From positions 1 to 9,176 of the forward strand of contig QHPM01000170.1 of assembly GCA_003219095.1 (NCBI GenBank): a DNA stretch of 9,176 nucleotides, given 5' to 3'. The translations under genes and the position numbers were made by a program. Under the pieces are notes generated by a model, which ran no database searches, had not been told where the DNA came from, and saw only the letters and a list, made by a program, of their open reading frames with translations. The stretch is from Verrucomicrobiota bacterium. Lineage in GTDB: Bacteria > Verrucomicrobiota > Verrucomicrobiia > Chthoniobacterales > UBA10450. This document shows positions 1 through 5,150 of the stretch, in pieces (the stretch's first letter is position 1; each line of letters opens with the position of its first letter).

Positions 1-625
1 CACTCAAGAGCACGAGGTTCAACACGTAAATGAAAACCAGGGAAAAAAAGGTTCCGTGATCGCTCAGATCGGTCTGGTTTTTGGGAATCATCCAACAGGT
101 GAAAGTGAGATGAAAGGCCCAGGTAATGCCCAGAATGGCGTAGAGCAGTTGGCCGTAGGGCGCGACATTGAAGAATAAACTCGCGATCCCGTAGACTGCG
201 ATCGCAAGCACGCTGTAAAGCGGAAAAAAATAAGGGGCGAGCGCGATCAAAAAATTTGTCCGATTGGTCACGATGTGACCGCCCTCGCCGCTGACTCGAA
301 ACTTGCTTACCCGTCCGCCCATTAACCAAACCCAGAGCACATGCGTCAGCTCGTGGCCGAAAACGTAGATAATGACTGGTCGGGGCAAACCAAAAAATGC
401 GATCAACCAAAGCACCGCGCCGAGGGTAAAAAACCAAAATTCCGCGCCGGCCCAGAGTTGCTGGTGAATTGTCGCCCGGGTGAAAGCGGTAAAAAATGTC
501 TGGGTAAGAATTGCGCACCACGGCAGCAAAAAGAGTGCGATGATATTTTTCACCCAGCGCGTCGGCACTGTCAGTGGCATCGGATGATGCGATGCGCGCC
601 GCCTCGTCGGCACGACGTAGCGCAT
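1..625 (-). CDS. Partial M50-like membrane zinc metallopeptidase (C-terminus outside window)
   Basis: Read on the minus strand, an open frame runs from ATG at 625 off the left edge: 208 residues visible, no stop. Residues 91-95 are HELTH (bases 341-355), a zinc-binding HExxH motif placed inside a hydrophobic segment, as in site-2-protease-like M50 enzymes. Hydrophobic stretches lie near residues 27-45, 62-80, 85-105, 125-150, 157-180 and from 193 on, so this is a polytopic inner-membrane protein. After the motif come a GGH and a segment reading NFLIALAPYFFPLYS. Asp186 or Asp189 could supply the third zinc ligand, but this is a guess. The N-terminus is basic. An in-frame ATG at 685 would add 20 arginine-rich residues; neither start has a clear Shine-Dalgarno, and 625 is the more usual-looking start. 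The substrate is unknown. It could instead be a degenerate, non-proteolytic relative. Confidence 0.72.
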   Translation of the reverse strand, partial: MRYVVPTRRRASHHPMPLTVPTRWVKNIIALFLLPWCAILTQTFFTAFTRATIHQQLWAGAEFWFFTLGAVLWLIAFFGLPRPVIIYVFGHELTHVLWVWLMGGRVSKFRVSGEGGHIVTNRTNFLIALAPYFFPLYSVLAIAVYGIASLFFNVAPYGQLLYAILGITWAFHLTFTCWMIPKNQTDLSDHGTFFSLVFIYVLNLVLLS

Positions 626-757
626 GGTTTTTACGCGCGGCCGTTTTCGACGATGACGTTGAGCGGATGACCTGCGATAGGGCATGAATTAAAACCGCAG
701 GCTACGCGGATAAGGGCGGATTTGAATCAGGAAAGATTAGCCGGCGCAATCTTCGAT

Positions 758-821
758 TTGTAGAGCAGGCGTGTCGCCTGCCGATCCATCACCAAAGCAA
801 CCGGGAGCGGTTGCCCTACAA
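758..821. repeat. Twin-hairpin (REP/BIME-like) repeat, copy 1
   Basis: Two hairpins sit between short outer inverted repeats, ttgtag (758-763) and ctacaa (816-821). The first hairpin has a 7-base-pair stem, 765-771 with 775-781, and a 3-base loop. The second has a 7-base-pair stem, 797-803 with 808-814, and a 4-base loop. Bases 797-822 match the reverse complement of 8960-8985 at 25 of 26 positions, so this is one of two copies in the window, in opposite orientation. It lies downstream of the efp stop codon and upstream of the M50-like gene. The rest of 626-876 shows no gene. The layout fits REP-type elements; a terminator or mRNA-end role for efp is possible, but there is no T-run. Confidence 0.75.
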
Positions 822-876
822 TTACCGGTTCGACGAAGTATCGCCAGGATCGTCCGTGCACTCCTCCACTAAAAAC

Positions 877-1434
877 CTACGCGCGGCCCATATAGGCGCC
901 GGTGCGGGTATCGATCTTGATGGTTTCGCCTTCTTTGATGAAAAGCGGGACGTTAATAGTTTTGCCGGTCTCGAGTTTCGCCGGCTTGGTCACGTTGCTG
1001 GCGGTATCACCGCGGACGCCCTCGGCCGACTCGATCACTTTCAGGCTGACCGATGCCGGCAATTCCACCTGCACCGCTTTGCCTTGGGCGTAGAGGACTT
1101 GCACCGGCAAGTTTTCCACCAGGAAATCTTTGGCGTCGCCGAGCAAATTATTCTGCAACGTCACCGTTTCGTACGTTTCCGGATCCATGAAATGAAATCC
1201 GTTATGGTCCTTGTAACTGAACTCGAGGGTGACGCGATTAATATCGACCAGCTCGACTTTGTCGGTGGAACCAAAACGTACGTCAGCGCTTTTGCCGGTA
1301 TTGATGTAGCGAATGATGGCCTGCACGAACGCCCGCAAATTTCCCGGTGTGCGATGATGCACTTCCAGCACAATGGCAGTGTTGCCATTATATTTAATTG
1401 CCATCCCTTTTCGGAGATCGTTTGCCGCGGCCAT
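877..1434 (-). CDS. efp: Translation elongation factor P
   Basis: 185 residues, the usual EF-P length. EF-P binds ribosomes stalled on consecutive prolines, between the P and E sites, and promotes peptide bond formation in the cytoplasm. The N-terminal KOW-like domain (about 1-65) reads NDLRKGMAIKYNGN and then HHRTPGNLRAF; the middle OB domain follows (about 66-128), and the C-terminal OB domain ends in the typical GETIKIDTRTGAYMGRA. The loop-tip residue normally Lys or Arg (Lys34 in E. coli) is Asn32 here (bases 1339-1341). The frame is open upstream to 1545, but those 37 codons include a translated hexamer repeat and no EF-P homology, so ATG 1434 is chosen; no strong Shine-Dalgarno precedes it. 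The 157 bases up to the kdsD stop suggest its own promoter, though I could not identify one. Family assignment is very sure; the modification state is not. Confidence 0.96.
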   Translation of the reverse strand: MAAANDLRKGMAIKYNGNTAIVLEVHHRTPGNLRAFVQAIIRYINTGKSADVRFGSTDKVELVDINRVTLEFSYKDHNGFHFMDPETYETVTLQNNLLGDAKDFLVENLPVQVLYAQGKAVQVELPASVSLKVIESAEGVRGDTASNVTKPAKLETGKTINVPLFIKEGETIKIDTRTGAYMGRA

Positions 1435-1523
1435 TGGGGGAAATTCGTTAAAGCGTTGAATCGTTAAAACGGGAGCGCGGACGTTACACGGGGAATTCCC
1501 TCGCGCAACTCGGCCGGAAATAT

Positions 1524-1590
1524 TCATGCTCATGCTCATGCTCATGCTCGAGCACTCATGTTTCGATTACGATTATGAGCAGGAGGATGA
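1524..1590. repeat. Hexamer microsatellite and degenerate period-6 tract
   Basis: Four perfect tandem copies of TCATGC occupy 1524-1547, followed by the variant tcgagc. After a short break, 1564-1590 continues as loosely hexameric units (cgatta, cgatta, tgagca, ggagga). The last part contains atgagca (1575-1581), which can pair with tgctcat inside the perfect repeats (for example 1527-1533), so a hairpin is possible. The tract lies in the non-coding gap between the end of kdsD and the start of efp, both on the minus strand. It may affect the efp leader, but no function can be assigned from sequence. Confidence 0.7.
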
Positions 1591-1591
1591 T

Positions 1592-2563
1592 TTACAGCAA
1601 TTTCAGCCGCGTCAGATCCTGCGAATCAACAATGCCGACCGGCGCGTTGTTGTCGTCAACGACGACGAGATCATCGATGCGATGGCTTTCCAGAAGATTG
1701 AGAACTTCGACGGCCAGTTTGTCCTTGTGCACGCTTACCGGATTCAACGTCATCAAATCCGCCACCAAACGCTCGCCTACTTTCGAGTCGTTTTGAAAAT
1801 GCCGGGCGAAATCGCCATGGGTAAAAATGCCGAGTAGTTTGCCGTCGGCATCGGCGATCACGGCTGCGCCGGCGCGCACCGCCGTCATCGATTTCAGCAC
1901 GTCGCGAATCCGGGCGTCCGATGGGACCAGCGCGAGCGCATCGCGCGGTCGCATCACCTGATGCACGCGCATAAGCAAACTTCGCCCAACCATACCGGCC
2001 GGATGAAATTTGGCGAAGTCTTCCTTTTGAAATCCGCGCGCCTCCAGCAGCACCATCGCGAGCGCATCACCCAGCGCCAACATCACCGTCGTGCTCGAGG
2101 TCGGCGCCAGGTTCAGCGGACATGCTTCCTGTTCGATGTTCACATCGAGAAAGACGTGCGCGTTTTTCGCCAGAGTGGAATTGGCGTCGCCGCAAATCGC
2201 GATGATTTTCACTTGAAAGCGCGCGATCGCCGGCAAAATCCGCAGCATTTCCTCAGTCTCGCCGCTCGCGCTCAGGGCCAGAACCGCGTCACCGTCTGCC
2301 ACCATTCCGAGATCGCCATGCAAAGCGTTGAGCGAATCGAGCACGACGGCGGGCGAACCGGTGCTGGTAAGAGTGGCGGCAATTTTGCCGCCGATATGAC
2401 CCGATTTTCCGACCCCGAGCACGACGATTTTTCCGCGGGCATCAACCGTCGCTTTCAGCAGTTCGATTGCGTCGCCAAAACTTTTGCCGAGACGTTGACG
2501 CAATCTTTGCAGCTCAAAAATCTCGATTTCGAGCACACGTGCGGCCTTTTCAAGGTAGTCCAT
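1592..2563 (-). CDS. kdsD: Arabinose-5-phosphate isomerase (KdsD/KpsF/GutQ family)
   Basis: 323 residues, full length for the family. The enzyme interconverts D-ribulose 5-phosphate and D-arabinose 5-phosphate, the first step towards Kdo, the sugar linking lipid A to the lipopolysaccharide core; it acts in the cytoplasm. The SIS sugar-isomerase domain spans about 35-170, with VLGVGKSGHIGGKIA (48-62), LHGDLGM (81-87), SASGETEE (98-105) and TSSTT (155-159). FHPAGMVGRSLL (186-197) joins it to two CBS domains (about 205-255 and 270-323). ATG 2563 begins MDYLEKAARVLEIE, the usual family start; an upstream in-frame TTG at 2599 would add 12 atypical residues. It is divergent from the small secreted-protein gene. 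KdsD, KpsF and GutQ cannot be told apart by sequence alone, and no kdsA, kdsB or capsule genes are visible here. The outer-membrane role is therefore inferred from the family. Confidence 0.93.
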   Translation of the reverse strand: MDYLEKAARVLEIEIFELQRLRQRLGKSFGDAIELLKATVDARGKIVVLGVGKSGHIGGKIAATLTSTGSPAVVLDSLNALHGDLGMVADGDAVLALSASGETEEMLRILPAIARFQVKIIAICGDANSTLAKNAHVFLDVNIEQEACPLNLAPTSSTTVMLALGDALAMVLLEARGFQKEDFAKFHPAGMVGRSLLMRVHQVMRPRDALALVPSDARIRDVLKSMTAVRAGAAVIADADGKLLGIFTHGDFARHFQNDSKVGERLVADLMTLNPVSVHKDKLAVEVLNLLESHRIDDLVVVDDNNAPVGIVDSQDLTRLKLL

Positions 2564-2574
2564 CGAAATATAAT
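2547..2574 (+). promoter_or_regulatory. Probable sigma-70-type promoter for the small secreted protein
   Basis: A perfect TATAAT lies at 2569-2574 on the plus strand, with TTTTCA at 2547-2552 as a weaker -35 (4 of 6 consensus) and a 16-base spacer. Transcription would start near 2581, giving a leader of about 48 bases before ATG 2629. The -35 lies inside the first codons of the divergent kdsD gene. Consensus matching is the only evidence. Confidence 0.45.
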
Positions 2575-2615
2575 TGAACCGGAGGATGAAACCGGGCAAG
2601 ACAGTTCGATGTTAG

Positions 2616-2621
2616 AGGAGG
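2616..2621 (+). promoter_or_regulatory. Strong Shine-Dalgarno (AGGAGG)
   Basis: A perfect AGGAGG stands seven bases before ATG 2629. It is the strongest ribosome binding site I see in the window: most other starts here have weak or no such match. It fixes the start of the small secreted protein and suggests a well-translated gene. Confidence 0.8.
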
Positions 2622-2628
2622 GATCGTT

Positions 2629-2925
2629 ATGAAAAAATTATTCGCAATTGCGGTAGTGACAGTGATCGCCAGCGCCGCCTTCGCCCAGACTTACACAGCG
2701 CCGGCTGCTCCGCGGAAAGTGACAGGGCCCCAAAAACCGCCTCCGCCGCTACCCCCGCGGGCGGCTGGCGGAGTGATCCCGCGTGCGCTTCGCGGCGGCA
2801 ACCCCCTACAAATGTTGAACCCGGGGGCACCCGCTCGTTACGGGACCGCGCAACAAAGTGTGACGGTCAAGCCGGAAGTTCCTGGGAAATGGAACGGCAT
2901 TAAGCTGTTCGAAATTTATTTTTAA
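2629..2925 (+). CDS. Small secreted proline-rich protein of unknown function
   Basis: 98 residues, not recognised as a known family. A textbook signal peptide, MKKLFAIAVVTVIASAAFA, is followed by a likely cleavage site after Ala19, so the roughly 79-residue mature protein is exported to the periplasm or beyond. The mature part is rich in Pro, Arg, Gly and Ala, contains PPPPLPPR (37-44) and no Cys, and ends in GIKLFEIYF. The composition suggests an extended, disordered chain; the hydrophobic C-terminal end may be a docking or folding point. Four consecutive prolines would be expected to need EF-P, whose gene is nearby. A good promoter and a perfect Shine-Dalgarno support expression. The broken glycosyltransferase begins 34 bases downstream on the same strand, so the two may have been co-transcribed. 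No function can be assigned. Confidence 0.82.
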   Translation: MKKLFAIAVVTVIASAAFAQTYTAPAAPRKVTGPQKPPPPLPPRAAGGVIPRALRGGNPLQMLNPGAPARYGTAQQSVTVKPEVPGKWNGIKLFEIYF

Positions 2926-2959
2926 TAGTCTCCTGAAAGACCGAACTTCGGACGTCCCC

Positions 2960-4020
2960 GTGGTCGCATCGTACTGCGCGACCTTTCTGAAACCGGAGAT
3001 GCTGCACATCTACCGGCAGATTACGGCGCTCAGGCGGGTGAGGCCGGTGGTGGTCGCGCAAAAATTGGAAAACCAGGAGCGTTTTCCATTTCGCGACATT
3101 CACGTCATCCGAAAACCGACGTTCCATTTCCTGCGACGAATCTGGTTCAAACAGATTGCCGATCGGCCTTGGAGAATTTCACAGACGGAAGTCCGTGCAA
3201 TTGAGCGCGCGCTCACTGAAAGCAACGCACAATTATTACACATTTATTTTGGCCACATTGCGGTGCTGCTGCGGCCGCTGATTCGCCAGTGGCAAAAACC
3301 AGCGCTGGTTTCGTTTCACGGCGCAGACGTTCTGGTGGACATGCAAAAGCCGGTCTATCGACGCGCGACGGAGGAAATGTTGTCCTTGGTAAAACGCGTT
3401 CTGGAATCCCGGTGGGTGAATTTCCATTTCGCCAACGCAGCATTCCGGGCAACGGCCAGTGGCGTTTGCTGCAAGCGGGGCGGCTGATTGGAAAAAAAGG
3501 ATTGAAAACGACGTTGCGCGCATTTGCCAAATTCCGGAAGGAGTTCCCGGCCGCGAGGCTCACGATTGCCGGCGAAGGACCGCAACTCGCCGAATTGCAA
3601 TCGCTCGCGCGCGAACTTCACCTCGCGAAGGCCATTGATTTCGCGGGCTTCGTCTCGCAGGAAAAGCTGCGCGAGCTTTTTTATAACGCGCACATTTTTC
3701 TGCATCCGAGCGAAACCGGACGGGACGGAAATCAGGAAGGCGTTCCTAACTCGATGCTGGAAGCGATGGCGAGCGGGCTGCCGGTCTTTGCGACCCGCCA
3801 TGGTGGAATTCCCGAAGCAGTCGAAAACAACGTTAGCGGTATTCTGGTAAATGAACGCGATCATGGCGCGTTAGCTGATGGGCTGATCGAGATTTTGAAG
3901 AGTCCGGATCGCCTCCGGACGATGGGGTGTCTGGCTTCGGAAAGCGTTGCCAGGAATTTTAGCCAGACAGAACAAGCACGCCGACTCGAGGAGATTTACC
4001 TGCGCGAGATCGGGTGTTAA
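2960..4020 (+). pseudogene. Family 4 (GT-B) glycosyltransferase disrupted by internal deletion and frameshift
   Basis: Two frames together form one glycosyltransferase. The first (from GTG 2960, codons in phase with base 2960) encodes the acceptor-side N-terminal domain, including HIYFGHIAV and VSFHGADVLVDM (117-128), up to EEMLSLVKRVL. The second, shifted frame picks up near 3394 with TRSGIPVGEFPF and continues through AGRLIGKKGLKTTLRAF and the EX7E signature EGVPNSMLE (Glu codons at 3736 and 3760) to the stop at 4018-4020. Related enzymes have roughly 25-30 residues between these blocks, after RVLVRS-like sequence; here they are absent, so this is not a simple one-base error. As written, the first frame ends at 3487 without the nucleotide-sugar domain. 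The ancestral enzyme probably built surface polysaccharide. The start is uncertain because the frame is open further upstream. Assembly error remains possible. Confidence 0.82.
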
Positions 4021-4034
4021 CCAGAGATTGAACG

Positions 4035-4119
4035 GTCATCCCGAGCAATAGTCGAGGGATCCCGCCGCATGAGCTTTAAGGTAACTTCCACGGGATCCCT
4101 CGACTACTCTCGGGATGAC
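4035..4119. repeat. Long imperfect palindrome, possible bidirectional terminator or MITE-like repeat
   Basis: Left arm 4035-4064 and right arm 4091-4119 are reverse complements over about 29 bases, with a small mismatch and one-base bulge near 4046-4049. The loop is 26 bases. The arms start with gtcatcccgag and contain agtcgagggatcccg. The palindrome fills the gap between two convergent genes: it begins 14 bases after the glycosyltransferase stop and ends seven bases before the stop of the minus-strand gene at 4127. A seven-G run (4120-4126), not a T-run, follows, so it is not a classical intrinsic terminator. From memory, similar gtcatcc-gag-gtcgagggat palindromes occur as dispersed repeats in many genomes. 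Confidence 0.8.
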
Positions 4120-4126
4120 GGGGGGG

Positions 4127-5149
4127 TTACAGAGCGCAGCTGGCAAAGAAACGCGCGAGCGTTTCCCGACCCGCGCGAAATGAAAGCTTCTCCTTCGCGA
4201 TTTTGGTTGCACCCTCGGCCACGGCTCGTCGCTCATTCTCATTCGTCAGCAAGCGCCCAGCAATTTCGATTAATTCCGCGTCGCTCCGTTTTTCTCCGCA
4301 TGTTTCGGGAAATGCGATCCGCTCGATCGCGCCATCACCGCCCACGCAAACAGAGCGACAAAGTAACGCATCACCTGCCACTTGCCCTGGAACGCGGCTG
4401 CGATCGAGTTGGAAAATAATCTTATGACGCGCTACTTCGCCCAAATAGGCGCGATAATTCATCCGTTTTTCGTGCACGCGAATTTTTCGAAAGCCGATCT
4501 CACTAATGAGCTTCGCTCCGCGGCGCCGGTCGACATTGAAAACCGTCACCGGCTCTTTGGTCGTGTCGCTCAACTTTTTTGCGGCGAGAAGCGCGGTGAG
4601 ATGATTTCGCGAAGGCACCGCGAACTCACGCGTGCCCACAAAGATTCCGGAACGGTTTTCCATTGCCCAATTCCAGTTGTCGTCTTCGATGGGGTAGGGC
4701 GTAGGGATAAAGTCAATTTCGTCATCTCGAAATGAGCGAAAAAAATCCGCCGCTTCCGGCGTGCTCGCAACGCCGCCATTCGCATCACCTACAATTTTCA
4801 CAAGGCGAGCGAATCGCGCTGGATCGCTCAACTGTTGCGCGATCTGATGCGCACCGGTTTCCTTTAAAGCCACCGCAGTTTTGTTTTTCGATTTTTTCAA
4901 TTCCGCCAAGGCGCGTTCGCTCGCCCGAAAATCGCCACGCAGGAGCAACAGTACCGGCCATCCACTCGCGATCGCCCGCTTGGTCTCGCGAAAGACCGCA
5001 CCGTGCGTGCACGCCGCATACGCATGAAAATTCACCGGCGCATGCTCGTTAGGCGCAGCACTCCGATTCTCCGCAAAATGCTGCTCGTGATCGCGCCCGC
5101 CTGGATTCAGTACCGCCAGCCGAAATTTTTCCGCGTCTACTGACGCCAT
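4127..5149 (-). CDS. GT-B glycosyltransferase-like protein, uncharacterised
   Basis: 340 residues, probably cytoplasmic: no signal peptide or membrane segment. The pattern is that of a two-domain GT-B sugar transferase. The N-terminal half ends with FIPTPYPIEDDNWNWA (147-162), where family members place the last strand and linker. RSGIFVGTREF (166-176) opens the second domain, followed by VTVFNVDRRRGAKLI (201-215). The segment KIIFQLDRSRVPGQVAGDAL (243-262), then CVGGDGAIERIAFPE (268-282), sits where the nucleotide-sugar site usually lies. The EX7E motif of family 4 enzymes is not visible, so activity and donor are uncertain. The ATG follows the stop of the upstream penicillin-binding protein gene by one base, indicating translational coupling. 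A role in envelope sugar transfer follows only from this context. Confidence 0.72.
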   Translation of the reverse strand: MASVDAEKFRLAVLNPGGRDHEQHFAENRSAAPNEHAPVNFHAYAACTHGAVFRETKRAIASGWPVLLLLRGDFRASERALAELKKSKNKTAVALKETGAHQIAQQLSDPARFARLVKIVGDANGGVASTPEAADFFRSFRDDEIDFIPTPYPIEDDNWNWAMENRSGIFVGTREFAVPSRNHLTALLAAKKLSDTTKEPVTVFNVDRRRGAKLISEIGFRKIRVHEKRMNYRAYLGEVARHKIIFQLDRSRVPGQVAGDALLCRSVCVGGDGAIERIAFPETCGEKRSDAELIEIAGRLLTNENERRAVAEGATKIAKEKLSFRAGRETLARFFASCAL

Positions 5150-5150
5150 T

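Noticed and set aside
758..821. CRISPR-like repeat or RNA gene
   Set aside because: There is only one unit here, with paired hairpins and a matching copy more than 8 kb away; no spacers and no tRNA-like fold.
811..1467. Plus-strand open frame of 218 codons opposite efp
   Set aside because: It mirrors the EF-P coding strand and has no independent homology or ribosome binding site.
1435..1545. N-terminal extension of EF-P beginning MSMSMSMN
   Set aside because: The extra codons translate the TCATGC repeat and have no counterpart in EF-P; homology starts at ATG 1434.
1524..1547. Phase-variable coding repeat
   Set aside because: The unit is six bases and lies outside a gene, so changes in number would not switch a reading frame.
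2564..2599. Longer kdsD start at TTG 2599
   Set aside because: It adds 12 residues unlike the family, while MDYLEKAARV at 2563 fits the usual start.
3380..3420. Programmed frameshift as the explanation for the split glycosyltransferase
   Set aside because: There is no convincing slippery heptamer with a downstream structure, and about 25-30 conserved residues are missing, which a frameshift would not restore.
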